The translations under genes and the position numbers were made by a program. Shown here in pieces: positions 7,556 to 16,118 of a stretch of DNA of 64,000 bases (positions are counted from its first letter, which is position 1; each line of letters begins with the position of its first letter). The DNA lies in the NCBI RefSeq assembly GCF_036017065.1, contig NZ_JAYXHR010000001.1, positions 2,031,899 to 2,095,898 of the forward strand. The letters are read 5' to 3'. Below the pieces are notes generated by a model. It ran no database searches, had not been told where the DNA came from, and saw only the letters and a program-made list of their open reading frames with translations. This DNA comes from Uliginosibacterium sp036017065 (GTDB lineage: Bacteria > Pseudomonadota > Gammaproteobacteria > Burkholderiales > Rhodocyclaceae).

Positions 7556-10128
7556 CGTCTGCCCCTGAAACCCCCGCCACCGAAATGACCACCGCCGCCG
7601 AAGCGGCCACCCCCACCGCCGAAGCTGCGGCCGAAGCCGGCGTTGTTGGTGTGGAAGTCATGGGCGCGCTGTGCGCCCAGCTCGCGGCCGGCGCGGTCGC
7701 GGTCGAGCTGCTGCATGCCGCCCAGGCCCTGGCCGGCCTCGCGTGAGGCACCGGGGTTGGCGTTGCGCTCCGCGCCCAGCCCGCCGCCGGCCTGTCGTGT
7801 CGCCTCGCCCTGCGCGCTGCCGGGCACCGACGACCAGCCATTACCGGTGTGCTGCTCCCAGCCGCCATCCGTGTGGCGATACACGTTGCCGTCGCGACCG
7901 GCGTAGACGTTGTCGCCGACGTGCGCCACCTGGCCGCCCCCGGCGCCGGTGTGGTGGCCGAAGGTCGTCCACTGCCCGGTGTCCTTGTTGTAGACGGCAC
8001 CACCGCCACCGGCGGCGACGTTGCCGGTCTGTGCATTGCCGGCGATGCCGCGCCCGCCGACCACCACGTTGCCACCCGGCCCCGTCGCCACGCCGCGCGA
8101 CCCGGCCGCGAAGTTGCCGTTGTAGACGTTCGCCACCGCGCCGCGCTGCCCGGCCGACGCGATGCCGGTGCGCGAGTTGTAGGAGCGCCCCACCTGCGCC
8201 GCCCAGGCGTTGCCGGTCCACGCGTTGTAGCCGCCGGCCGCGCGCGACACCGTCGCGCGGTTGCCCCATTGCGAGTAGATGTTGCCGGTATAGCCCGCCC
8301 AGCCACCCGGCCCCCAGGCCACCGCACCGCCACGCGCACCCCAGGCCACGCCCCATGCCGGATAGGCCCACGGCCCCCAGTAGGGGTAGGGCCCCCAGCC
8401 CCAGCCGATGGACATCATGGCGGCGCCCCAGGCCCAGCCGAAGCAGAAGCCCACGGCCCAGCCACCCCAGGGGGTGTAGGCCACCGCGGCGCCGTAGCCG
8501 TAGGTCACCGGCGCGCCGTACCAGTAGGTGCCCAGCCAGGGGTCGTAGTAGTAGCCGGTGCCGTACACCACCACGCCGGTCACCGGGTCGATGTAGGTGC
8601 CGGTGTAGCCGGGGCTGTAGCCCACGTACACCACACCGTTGCCATAGCCGTAGATGCGCACGTAGGTCACGTAGTACAGCGACGAGCTGGGCGGAATGCC
8701 ATAGATCGCCACCGGCACCGACAAGGCCACGGTCCATGGGCCGTCCAGCGAGGGCGCCGTGAACCACACTCCGTTCTGCAAGGCGAAGTAGGTGCTGGCA
8801 TCCACCTGGATGACCGGCACCGAGGTGTTCACCACGTACTGCAGGCTGGTGCCGGCGATGGGCCGCAGCACCGGCGCACCGTCGAACCTCGGCTGCTCCA
8901 TCGTCGTGCCGCTGACCTTCACCGCGGCGGTCTGCGGCACGCTGGCGGAGATGGCCGCCTCGCGTGCCTGCGGCGTCCCGGCGACCGACGCCTTCACGTT
9001 CTCCTTGGCGCTGTCGTCGGGAATCTTCGCGAAGTCGGCGGGCAGCGCGTTGGCCGCCACGAAGCTCCAAGGGCCGGTCTCCTGCGTGGCGCGGAACCAG
9101 CGTCCGCTGATCAGCACGTACGTGCTGTTGTCCGCGATGTGCTTGAACACATGGCCGCTGGTGTTCTCCACGAACAGCAGTTGCGTGCCCTGCACCGGCA
9201 CGTACTTCGGCGGCCCGTCCGTCACCACCAGTTCGGTGGGCGCGGTCGCCACGTAGATCTGCGGGGCGCTCTGCTGCAGGGACGGCGGCTTCGACTTGTC
9301 GTCGGTCTGGCCGCTCAGCGGGTCGATCAGCTTCTGATCGCTCGCCAGCCGGAAGGCTGCGTCCAGCGAGGCCGGCGGGCTGCCGACCACCGTCCACGGA
9401 CTCTGCAGGCTGGCCGCGCTCATCCAGCCGTCGAACACCTTCAGGTACAGCGTGCCGCCGGGCTCGCGCAATAACAGCGGCCGGGTGTTGATGACGCGCT
9501 GGTAAGGCGTGCCGGCGAACGCCTGGTAGTTCGGCTCGCCGTCGATGTAGATCAGCATCGCCGCCACCTGCGAGAAGATGATGCGCGGCGCGTCGTTCTT
9601 CAGCGGCCCCTTGGCATTCCTCGTGGCCGCCCCGCTGACGGAAAGCTGCGACTCCAGCCGGTCCATCGCGATGCGGGTGTGACGGGCGGACAGCGCCTTG
9701 ATGACCGCGTCCGACCAGGCTTTCGCCTCGTCCGGAGACGCCGATGGAAACTCCGCGCTCGCCAGCTTCACGTTCTCCATGCTCACCATGCGGCTGGCCT
9801 TGTCGGTCAGCGTGGAGACCTCCAGGTTCAGCACGCCGAAGTTGCTGCGCGGTGGCTTGTCCCCGGTCACCGCCTGCACCGCGACGCGCGCCTGCAGGGT
9901 GAAGCCGTCCCAGCTGTCGAGCTGTGGCGCATAGACGCTCAGCGTGCGCTCACCGGCCCTGGTGGTGAGCGGCCAGGGCGCCTCGCCGGCCGGGGCGGGC
10001 GCGGACGCGCTGCGCGCCGATGTCTGCGCGGGCACCGGCAGCGGCAGGATCACCAGCACCACAAAAGCAAAAATGCTCGCGACGCCTGCCCGCGAACGAC
10101 GGCATGCCTCTCGTGTTGTCATGTCCAT
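7552..10128 (-). CDS. large secreted Gly/Tyr/Trp-rich protein with GPW repeats
   Basis: A 858-residue exported protein. ATG 10128 follows AGGAG at 7 bp; the frame runs to 10200 without a ribosome site. A hydrophobic signal sequence covers about residues 13-36. The body has at least three modules with a W-x-x-A-x-x-x-G-P-W pattern (GWMSAASLQSPWTVV, GRWFRATQETGPWSFV, GVWFTAPSLDGPWTVA). Then comes a strikingly aromatic stretch (about 483-600) dominated by Gly, Tyr, Trp and Pro, and finally a Gly-rich tail with FGGGG repeats ending RGRR. Similar proteins are sometimes labelled carbohydrate-binding family V/XII, but I see no proof of sugar binding. It is coupled by ATGA overlap to the next barrel gene. 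Confidence 0.8.
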   Translation of the reverse strand: MDMTTREACRRSRAGVASIFAFVVLVILPLPVPAQTSARSASAPAPAGEAPWPLTTRAGERTLSVYAPQLDSWDGFTLQARVAVQAVTGDKPPRSNFGVLNLEVSTLTDKASRMVSMENVKLASAEFPSASPDEAKAWSDAVIKALSARHTRIAMDRLESQLSVSGAATRNAKGPLKNDAPRIIFSQVAAMLIYIDGEPNYQAFAGTPYQRVINTRPLLLREPGGTLYLKVFDGWMSAASLQSPWTVVGSPPASLDAAFRLASDQKLIDPLSGQTDDKSKPPSLQQSAPQIYVATAPTELVVTDGPPKYVPVQGTQLLFVENTSGHVFKHIADNSTYVLISGRWFRATQETGPWSFVAANALPADFAKIPDDSAKENVKASVAGTPQAREAAISASVPQTAAVKVSGTTMEQPRFDGAPVLRPIAGTSLQYVVNTSVPVIQVDASTYFALQNGVWFTAPSLDGPWTVALSVPVAIYGIPPSSSLYYVTYVRIYGYGNGVVYVGYSPGYTGTYIDPVTGVVVYGTGYYYDPWLGTYWYGAPVTYGYGAAVAYTPWGGWAVGFCFGWAWGAAMMSIGWGWGPYPYWGPWAYPAWGVAWGARGGAVAWGPGGWAGYTGNIYSQWGNRATVSRAAGGYNAWTGNAWAAQVGRSYNSRTGIASAGQRGAVANVYNGNFAAGSRGVATGPGGNVVVGGRGIAGNAQTGNVAAGGGGAVYNKDTGQWTTFGHHTGAGGGQVAHVGDNVYAGRDGNVYRHTDGGWEQHTGNGWSSVPGSAQGEATRQAGGGLGAERNANPGASREAGQGLGGMQQLDRDRAGRELGAQRAHDFHTNNAGFGRSFGGGGGRFGGGGHFGGGGFRGRR

Positions 10129-10184
10129 CGGTGTTCTCCTGCCGGCGAGCCGTCGATACGCCACATCAGACGCCCTGCCGCATC

Positions 10185-10207
10185 GCGACCGGCAGGTCAC
10201 CGGTCGC
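10185..10207 (-). terminator. hairpin between two minus-strand genes, no T-run
   Basis: GCGACCGG and CCGGTCGC form an 8-bp perfect stem with a 7-base loop. It lies between the stop of the small periplasmic gene (10231) and the start of the large secreted protein (10128). There is no T-run on the minus strand, so it may be an RNA stability or attenuation hairpin rather than an intrinsic terminator. Confidence 0.35.
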
Positions 10208-10230
10208 GTCGTAGCCGCACCAGCCCTTGC

Positions 10231-10839
10231 TTACTTGGCGCCAGCCTTGCGGGCGGCGTCGACCTCGGCCTTCGGCCACAGCGCGATGGCCAGCGATTCA
10301 CTGACGACGGCCACCACCTGGTCACCCTTCTTCAGGTCCTTGGCGATCACCGGGTCCACCACCTTCACGTCCACCACGCGGCCCTTGGGGCCGCGCAGGG
10401 TGGCGATCTGCGTCTTGGTGTCATAGGCCTCCACGGCGGCGGTCAGCGTGGTGCGCTGGGTCACCTGGCGGCCGGTCTCGTAGTTGGTGAGCGGGCCGGA
10501 GGCCGTCGCCTCCACCAGCTCGCGCTGGCCCTTGCCGTCCTTCTTCAGCGCGATGGCCACGGCGGCCCGGTAATTCACGACGATCTCGTCGCCCGCCTTC
10601 ACCTTGTCGAAGGCCTTCACCTGCTCGCTCACGTACATCTCGTGGGCGCGGCCATTGCGGTCGCGCAGGGTCAGCAGGCGGCGCGTGGCGTCCTTGGCCT
10701 CCACGATCAGCTCGGCCTGCACTTCGCCGGCAGCCATGTCGGCGGCGACGTACTTGTCCTGCGCGACGACCGCCGTCGGCAGCCAGGTTGCGGAGATCGC
10801 CAGGGCGGCGGCCAGGGCCGGGAGGATGCGGTTGATCAT
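10231..10839 (-). CDS. small periplasmic protein of unknown function
   Basis: A 202-residue protein with a clear signal peptide (residues 1-26, ending AVVAQ). ATG 10839 follows AGGAG at 9 bp. The mature part is strand-rich and built of two similar halves, each beginning with an ATRRLLTLRDRNG-like or KTQIATLRGPKG-like strand and a Lys-Val-Asp pattern. Each half then has a K-x-G-D-x-V/I stretch (VKAGDEIVVNY, LKKGDQVVAVV). This internal repeat suggests a tandem small beta-barrel (OB or SH3-like) fold. I do not recognise a named family. It is followed 100 bp later by the large secreted protein gene. Confidence 0.75.
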   Translation of the reverse strand: MINRILPALAAALAISATWLPTAVVAQDKYVAADMAAGEVQAELIVEAKDATRRLLTLRDRNGRAHEMYVSEQVKAFDKVKAGDEIVVNYRAAVAIALKKDGKGQRELVEATASGPLTNYETGRQVTQRTTLTAAVEAYDTKTQIATLRGPKGRVVDVKVVDPVIAKDLKKGDQVVAVVSESLAIALWPKAEVDAARKAGAK

Positions 10840-10885
10840 GGTGTGTTTCTCCTGTGGACTGTGGATGAGCGGTGCAGCGTTGCAC

Positions 10886-11287
10886 CTAGTGAGGTAAGGA
10901 AGTCGGGGGAAGTCGCAACAGCGGACGGTCGAGCACCTGCGCCACGGCCTGCAGCAGGACGTCGCCCTCGAAAGGTTTGACGAGGTACATGGTCTCGAAC
11001 TGGCCGGCGAGTTCGCGGGTCGCGGCGTCGTCGTAGGCGGTGATCAGCACGCAGCGACGCGACAGGCCCTGCGGCAGCCGGCTGACCAGCTCCAGCCCCG
11101 ACACGCCGGGCAGGTGCAGGTCGATGACGAAGCCGTCCGCGCTGCGCATGTCCTGGCCGACCAGGCAGGACTCCGCGCTCTCGTGCGACGAGACCATCAG
11201 CCCGCTGGCGGCCAGCAGACGTTGCATGGCCCGCCGCAAGCTGGCGTCGTCTTCCACGATCACAACGCGCCGGGGTTCCTCGGCCAT
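10886..11287 (-). CDS. stand-alone response-regulator receiver
   Basis: A 133-residue protein that is a single receiver domain with no output domain. Key residues are all present: the acidic pair D13-D14, phospho-acceptor D56 in VIDLHLPG, T83 in the ITAY strand and K104 in VKPF. ATG 11287 follows GAGAGG at 5 bp. The sequence is closest in style to FixJ/LuxR-type receivers, like the one in the FixJ-like regulator at 32392-33066. No kinase gene is adjacent. It may act as a phosphate sink or protein-interaction switch. Its upstream region carries one copy of the TTGCAC-N4-GTGCAA dyad, centred 82 bp before the start. Confidence 0.88.
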   Translation of the reverse strand: MAEEPRRVVIVEDDASLRRAMQRLLAASGLMVSSHESAESCLVGQDMRSADGFVIDLHLPGVSGLELVSRLPQGLSRRCVLITAYDDAATRELAGQFETMYLVKPFEGDVLLQAVAQVLDRPLLRLPPTSLPH

Positions 11288-11361
11288 GTGGACCTCTCTC
11301 GATGAACCGCTACGCTATGCCAAGACAATGGAATGCGCAGCGTCCCAGGGGGCAGACGTGC

Positions 11362-11377
11362 ATGCACTTTGGTGCAA
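11362..11377. promoter_or_regulatory. dyad operator, copy a (TGCAC-TTTG-GTGCA)
   Basis: A near-perfect palindrome, ATGCAC-TTTG-GTGCAA, in the 203-bp gap between batD and the orphan receiver gene. It is centred 82 bp upstream of the receiver start. The same core recurs at 26334, 32225 and 53363, each time in an upstream region. Unlike those three, no second half-site was found 22 bp away. The bound protein is unknown. Confidence 0.55.
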
Positions 11378-11490
11378 GCCAGGCGAACGGCCCAGGCTGC
11401 ATGACAGATCGAAGGCCGGGACGGCTGCCTGCACATGGCGGACGTCGACTGGATCTGGCGAAGCCTTCATCGGCACAGGGGCCTCACTTC

Positions 11491-12888
11491 TCACGGGTTG
11501 AGCGGTGGCAAGGCGGGGGCTTCATGCTGGCGGGCATGCGAAGCCTTGCGCAGCTTTTTCGCCCAGGCCGTGAGCTCGCGGGCACCCTGCGGCTTCGCCG
11601 CGCTGGCGTAGTGCGCGGCCAGCAGAGCCTCCGCCTGATGCGCCAGTTCCACGTCGCCGCGCTGACGGGCCGCCTCTTCCAGCGTGGCCGGCGTGGGCGC
11701 CGCCGGCAGCCGGCCCACCCAGCGGTAGAGCGCCGACCAGGCCGCGTCGCCGTCGGCCTTCATCAAGGCGGCATACGCCGCGGCCTCGGACCCTTCGTAG
11801 GCCGCGCGACGTCCGGCGCTACGCGCCTGCGCACGCCGCCACCAGGACCTGGCCCACGGGTACAGCCACCACGCTGTGAACAGCGCCGCGCCCACCGCCA
11901 GCAGGACCGCCAGCGCGAGGTGCCAGTCACGGTGCCGGACCGGCGCCACGACCGCGCCCGACTGCTCGGCCTGGAGCGCGAACGCGGGCTGGTAGCCGGG
12001 ATTCGCGGCCACGCTGAACTTCAGGGCCGGCACCTCGGCCTTGCGCAGTTGCCCGGCGCGCAGGTCCCACCATTGCAGGCTGACGGCGGGCAATTCGTAG
12101 TCGCCGGGCTGCTGGGCGACGTAGGTCACCGCATCGACACGCCGGCCACCAATGAAGTGGCTGCGGTCCCCCAGGATGTCCTCCACCACCGGTTGCACCG
12201 GATAGGTAGCGAGGCCTTTCACCGGCGGGAACCCGACCGGCGTCAGCATCATGGCCTGTACGCCATCGGCATCCACCTCGATGCGGCGGGTGAAGCTGTC
12301 GCCCTGCTTCAGGCCATCGAGCTTGCGGTCCAGCGTCTGCTTCATGACGATGCGCGTGGAGCCGATGGCGTTCTCCGCCCCCGGTGGCCGCTCCACCGCC
12401 TTGACGTGGATCGTCAGCGGCGCGGTGCGCACCGTCGCATTGGTGCCGCCGGGCCCGAGCTTCACCGTGATGGACAGCGCCGGCACCTGCAGCTCACCAC
12501 CGGTCTGCGGCGTGATGATGTAACGGTGCGACATGCCGAACCAGGGCTTGCCGTTGATCGTCTCGTTCAGGCGCACGCTCTCGTCGCCGGGTGGCGTGAC
12601 GATGGCGCCGGGAATGTCCAGCGCGGGATAGGTCGGCGCACCGGTGAAGAAGCCATCGGTCAGCACGTCGACGACCAGCGTGACCGGCTGGCCAGGCATG
12701 ACCTCGCCGGCGGGTTGCAGATGGGCGCGTGCCATCTGTGCGGCGTGGGCGGGTGGGAGTGCGAGGCAAAGCGAAGCGATCAGTGTCGCGATGGGTTGCC
12801 ACAAGGTGATGCGGAATGCGGGTGCGGGGGACGCGGGTATGCGGACGTCGGGGGGGCTCGCGAAGCAAGCCACCGCTGTGTGGCGCAT
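11491..12888 (-). CDS. batD: BatD-like oxygen-tolerance membrane protein
   Basis: A membrane-anchored periplasmic protein and the last gene of the MoxR-Bat operon. From ATG 12888 it has 465 residues: a signal peptide ending PPAHAAQ, beta-sandwich domains with GEVMPGQPVTLVVDV and GKPWFGMSHRYIITPQTGGE, one transmembrane helix (HLALAVLLAVGAALFTAWWLYPW) and an Arg/Ala-rich cytoplasmic helical tail. The start is uncertain. ATG 12888 has no ribosome site, and a TTG at 12804 would give a tidier signal peptide. The same frame stays open without a stop up to an ATG at 13413 that overlaps the batB stop as ATGA. The intervening 520 bp are REP-like repeats, so the original 5' end may have been displaced. 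Confidence 0.8.
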   Translation of the reverse strand: MRHTAVACFASPPDVRIPASPAPAFRITLWQPIATLIASLCLALPPAHAAQMARAHLQPAGEVMPGQPVTLVVDVLTDGFFTGAPTYPALDIPGAIVTPPGDESVRLNETINGKPWFGMSHRYIITPQTGGELQVPALSITVKLGPGGTNATVRTAPLTIHVKAVERPPGAENAIGSTRIVMKQTLDRKLDGLKQGDSFTRRIEVDADGVQAMMLTPVGFPPVKGLATYPVQPVVEDILGDRSHFIGGRRVDAVTYVAQQPGDYELPAVSLQWWDLRAGQLRKAEVPALKFSVAANPGYQPAFALQAEQSGAVVAPVRHRDWHLALAVLLAVGAALFTAWWLYPWARSWWRRAQARSAGRRAAYEGSEAAAYAALMKADGDAAWSALYRWVGRLPAAPTPATLEEAARQRGDVELAHQAEALLAAHYASAAKPQGARELTAWAKKLRKASHARQHEAPALPPLNP

Positions 12889-13256
12889 AGGTGCGAATGG
12901 CGAGGTCGGCGGTGGGTTGTCGCTTCGGGCCGGCCCCATCGCGCGAGGCCAACCGGAAACGGCTGCGACACTCTTGCCACGCTGAACGTCGCTGGATTCC
13001 CGCTTTCGCGGGAATGACGGAGCTTGTTGATCGTGCAGTGGCTGCGATGCGGAGAATCCGGTGCCTGCAGGCCGACACCCCTTGCGACGGTAGTGCCAGA
13101 ACCCGTTACTTTGGGAAAGCTCCGTCATTCCAGCGTAGTGGGTTTCGCAGGCATTCCGGCGAATGCCGGAAGCTCGCAAAGCGGGAATCCAGCGACGTTC
13201 ACTACCGCGACCGACTTCTGGGCGCACGTTGGATGGGTTCGCGAAGCAACCCACCG
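12857..13256. repeat. second short repeat family, three copies around batD 5' end
   Basis: A short element with the core TCGCGAAGCAACCCACCG occurs at 12857-12875 and 13235-13256 in the same orientation. A third, inverted and less exact copy lies at 12910-12927. The 13235 copy can fold as a small hairpin (GGGTT...AACCC). Together with the REP-like doublet at 12983-13200 they fill the stretch between batB and the safely coding part of batD. They look like mobile extragenic repeats rather than gene sequence. Confidence 0.6.
12983..13200. repeat. REP-like inverted doublet (FPRKRES-type repeat)
   Basis: GAACGTCGCTGGATTCCCGC at 12983-13002 returns in reverse complement at 13181-13200 as part of a 23-bp perfect match. 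Inside it, GGAATGACGGAGCTT near 13011-13025 returns inverted at 13117-13131. The outer copy also contains the small hairpin CCCGC-TTTC-GCGGG. Such head-to-head copies are typical of REP/BIME-like extragenic elements. When translated by chance they give the peptide FPRKRES that litters proteobacterial databases. The doublet occupies the region where batD would be expected to begin. Confidence 0.75.
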
Positions 13257-13409
13257 TCCTCCGCCAAAGATGCAACGGTGCAGAGATCCGCACTGAGCCC
13301 TCACTTCGCACCGACCCCAACCCAAGCAACCGGACGCCATTGCCCGCGAGTGCCGACAGCGAACGCCGACTCCAACGCCACAGCCCGCACATGACGCCCG
13401 TCAGCCCTC

Positions 13410-15074
13410 TCATGGCTTCACCCCACCCGCAGGAGGCGTCGGCGTACGGGGCTCCGGCCGCGCGGCCTCGATCTGGAATTTCTGGCGCAGGAAGTCGGCG
13501 GGCGACACCTTGAGGTTGCGCATCCACAGCTCGGCGCTCTGCTTCCTCAACGCGGCCATGTCGACCTGCTTCTCCTTGCCCTTGCCGTCCTTGTTGTCGA
13601 ACTTGATCTGGTCCGGCGGAAGGTCCGGGCCTTCCTCGCCGCCGTCGTCCTTCTTCTCCTTCGGGATCAGGCTGGCCACCAGCTTGCGGTTGGCGCTGGC
13701 TTCCGGGAACGTGGCGCGCGCCGCCAGGGCGTGGTCGTAGGCGACGATGGATTGCGGGTACAGGTGCAGCTGCGCGTAGCAGTTGCCCATCATGAAGAAG
13801 GCCTCGGCGCTGTCGAGGCGCGCGAAGGCGGTCAGCGCGGCGTTGTAGTCGCCGGCGCGGTAGTACGCCCGGCCCTGCCACATCGGGTCGCGGAAGTGCG
13901 CGGCCGCGGCCGGGTAGTTGCCGTGCTCGAAGTGCCAGCGTCCCTGCTGGTCGGGCGTCAGCAACGCATCCATGAACCACTGCTTCACCTGCGTCGCCGC
14001 CGCGCTGCCGTCGGCCGCCCACGCAGGTTGCGGCTGCGCCAGAGCGATGCCGAGCAGCAGGCAGGCGGTCCAGCGCAGCACCCAGCCGCGGCGGAAGCCG
14101 AGCGCGGCCAGCAGCGCGATGGGGAAGCACAGGTAGTAGCCGAACTCGCGCCAGCGCACCTCGGCGTCCTTCTCCTGCGCTTCTTCCATGTGCCGCCTGG
14201 CGCGACGCTGTACCCATTCGACATCGTCTTCGTCCAGGGTCAGGCTGGCCAGCGGCACGTCGGCCTCGTCGGACAGCCGCCTCAGCGCGGCGCCGTCGAA
14301 CGTGCCCTGCACCGGGCGGCCGCCGGCGTCCAGCGCGACGCGGCCATCCGGCGTGCGGATGGGGCCGCCCTGCTCCGTGCCGGCGGCCAGCACCAGCACC
14401 TGGTGGCGGCTGGCCTGCACCTGCCGGGCGAAGCCGGCGATCTGCGCCTGGTCGAAGCCGTCGGTGATGAACACCACCGTGCCGGCCGCGGTCTCCTTGC
14501 GCAACAGGCGCTCCGCCTCGTCGAGCGCCGCCCGCGCGTTCTTGCCGCTGCGCGGCATCATCCGCGTGTCCAGCGCGGCGAGGAACAACTCCATCAGGGC
14601 CGGGTCCTCGGCCGGGGGCAACACCATGTGGGCGGTACCGGCGTAGACCACCAGGCCGGTGCGCGAACCGGCGCGCAGCTTCATCAGGTCGCGCACCTTC
14701 TGCTTGCTGCGCTCCAGGCGGGTGGGCGGAATGTCGGTGGCATCCATGCTGCGCGACAGGTCCAGCGCGACGATCATCGGCGCCTTGTCGTCGGTGAACG
14801 GCGGCGGCTCCTTCTGCCAGGTGGGCCCGGCCGCCGCCACGCCGATCACGCACAGGCTGGCGGCGACCAGGTGCGCCGGCCGCAGCCGCCAGCCCGCCGC
14901 GTCGCTGACCAGCATGCGCTCCAGCAGGTGCGGGGCAATCACGTCACGCCAGCGCCTGCGCTGGTCGGTGGCGCGACGCCACAGCCACAACAGCAGCAAG
15001 GCAGCCGGCACCAGCAGCAGCCACAGCGGGCGCAGGAAGTGGAAGGCGGCGAGGTTGATGTCCACGACGTCCAT
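13410..15074 (-). CDS. batB: BatB-like vWA and TPR membrane protein
   Basis: A 554-residue protein. Two N-terminal membrane helices (about 14-32 and 66-84) precede a von Willebrand A domain with a complete MIDAS start, D105-L-S-R-S109, and the second motif FITDGFD. After a further hydrophobic pair (about 300-335) comes a region with TPR-like repeats (HFEHGNYPAAAAHFRDP, YYRAGDYNAALTAFARLD, NCYAQLHLYPQSIVAYD) and a charged, Pro-rich tail. BatB-type proteins act with MoxR ATPases in envelope protein maturation or stress tolerance. It starts 3 bp after the batA stop. Its TGA overlaps an ATG (ATGA), the likely ancestral start of batD. Confidence 0.88.
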   Translation of the reverse strand: MDVVDINLAAFHFLRPLWLLLVPAALLLLWLWRRATDQRRRWRDVIAPHLLERMLVSDAAGWRLRPAHLVAASLCVIGVAAAGPTWQKEPPPFTDDKAPMIVALDLSRSMDATDIPPTRLERSKQKVRDLMKLRAGSRTGLVVYAGTAHMVLPPAEDPALMELFLAALDTRMMPRSGKNARAALDEAERLLRKETAAGTVVFITDGFDQAQIAGFARQVQASRHQVLVLAAGTEQGGPIRTPDGRVALDAGGRPVQGTFDGAALRRLSDEADVPLASLTLDEDDVEWVQRRARRHMEEAQEKDAEVRWREFGYYLCFPIALLAALGFRRGWVLRWTACLLLGIALAQPQPAWAADGSAAATQVKQWFMDALLTPDQQGRWHFEHGNYPAAAAHFRDPMWQGRAYYRAGDYNAALTAFARLDSAEAFFMMGNCYAQLHLYPQSIVAYDHALAARATFPEASANRKLVASLIPKEKKDDGGEEGPDLPPDQIKFDNKDGKGKEKQVDMAALRKQSAELWMRNLKVSPADFLRQKFQIEAARPEPRTPTPPAGGVKP

Positions 15075-15077
15075 CGC

Positions 15078-16118
15078 TCAGTTTCTCGATGTGGCCGTGG
15101 CAGCAACCGTAGCCGCGACGGGTGCGGCCGCACGCGAAGCCCCCCGACGCAGCAGCGACGCCAGCGCGGCGACCAGGTGGTAGCCCGCCAGCAGCAGCCC
15201 GGCCGCCCCCAGCGGGTAGTAGTACAGCTCGCGCTTGGGCCGGTGCACCTCGCGCTTCGCCTTCTCGGGCGTGATGCGGTCCAGCGTGGCGTAGATCTGC
15301 TCTAGCGCGGCGCGGTTCTCGGCGCGGTAGGAGTGTCCGCCGGTGGCGGTGGACAGGCGCTGCAGGGCCGCAAGGTCGACCTTGTCCTCCCCCGTCGCAT
15401 TCGGGTTGCCGATGCCGATGGTGTGGATGATGAGGCCCAGCGATTTCGCCACCGCCGCCGCATGCTCGGGCGGCACCTTGCTGGCGGTGTCGTTGCCGTC
15501 GGTGAGCAGGATCAGCACCTTCTCCTGTGCCTTCGATTTCTCCACCATCTTCGCCGCCACGCCGATGGCGTCGCCGATCGCGGTCTGCGGGCCAGCCATG
15601 CCGATGCGCAGTTCGTCGAGCAGCATCAGCACGCTGTCGTGGTCCAGGGTCAGCGGGGCCTGCGGGAAGGCACTGGCACCGAACACCACCAGGCCGATGC
15701 GGTCGGTCTTGCGGCGTGCGATGAAGTCGCGCACGACACCCTTCACCGCGACCAGCCGGTCCACGCGGGCGCCCTGCGCATTGGTGAAGTCACGCGCCTC
15801 CATCGACTGCGACAGGTCGATCGCCAGCATCAGGTCGCGGGCGGCCTCGATGCGCTCGATGGGCGGCTCCACCCACGCCGGCCGCGCCACGGCGGTCACG
15901 ATGAGCAGCCAGCACAGCAGGCCGACCAGGCGCAGCAGCCAGCCGGGCTTCATCACCACCGCGCCGGGCGCCGGCGTCTGCCCGGCCAGTTGCGCGGCCT
16001 CGTCGAAGAACGGCAGGCGCAGCGCCTCGGTGCGCTCACGGTACGGCGACCACCACCACCAGACGAGCAGTGGCAGCGGCAACAGCGCGAAGGCCCACAG
16101 GAAATCAAACGCGAACAT
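15078..16118 (-). CDS. batA: BatA-like vWA membrane protein
   Basis: A 346-residue protein. It has an N-terminal hydrophobic segment (FLWAFALLPLPLLVWWWW), a second helix near 60-78 (LLRLVGLLCWLLIVTAVA), then a periplasmic vWA domain with MIDAS motif D101-L-S-Q-S105, T-x-x-x-D region and LLTDGND, and a last helix near 305-325. It is shorter than BatB and lacks TPRs, as expected for BatA. The start at 16118 overlaps the end of the DUF4381 gene (stop 16105) by 14 bp, so translation is probably coupled. The order MoxR-DUF58-DUF4381-BatA-BatB-BatD matches the classic locus. Confidence 0.88.
   Translation of the reverse strand: MFAFDFLWAFALLPLPLLVWWWWSPYRERTEALRLPFFDEAAQLAGQTPAPGAVVMKPGWLLRLVGLLCWLLIVTAVARPAWVEPPIERIEAARDLMLAIDLSQSMEARDFTNAQGARVDRLVAVKGVVRDFIARRKTDRIGLVVFGASAFPQAPLTLDHDSVLMLLDELRIGMAGPQTAIGDAIGVAAKMVEKSKAQEKVLILLTDGNDTASKVPPEHAAAVAKSLGLIIHTIGIGNPNATGEDKVDLAALQRLSTATGGHSYRAENRAALEQIYATLDRITPEKAKREVHRPKRELYYYPLGAAGLLLAGYHLVAALASLLRRGASRAAAPVAATVAATATSRN

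Noticed and set aside
10871..10886. GGTGCA-GCGT-TGCACC as a further operator copy
   Set aside because: The half-sites are in the opposite order to the other copies and it abuts the receiver stop; it may be a small hairpin.
11302..13017. A 571-codon plus-strand frame opposite batD
   Set aside because: It is antisense to BatD domains and crosses the repeat region; the sequence is His/Arg/Gly-rich without motifs.
11491..14853. A single 1120-codon minus-strand frame covering batD and half of batB
   Set aside because: The upstream part is an out-of-frame shadow of batB, which has intact vWA and TPR domains in its own frame. Only the part below about 12.9 kb is BatD.
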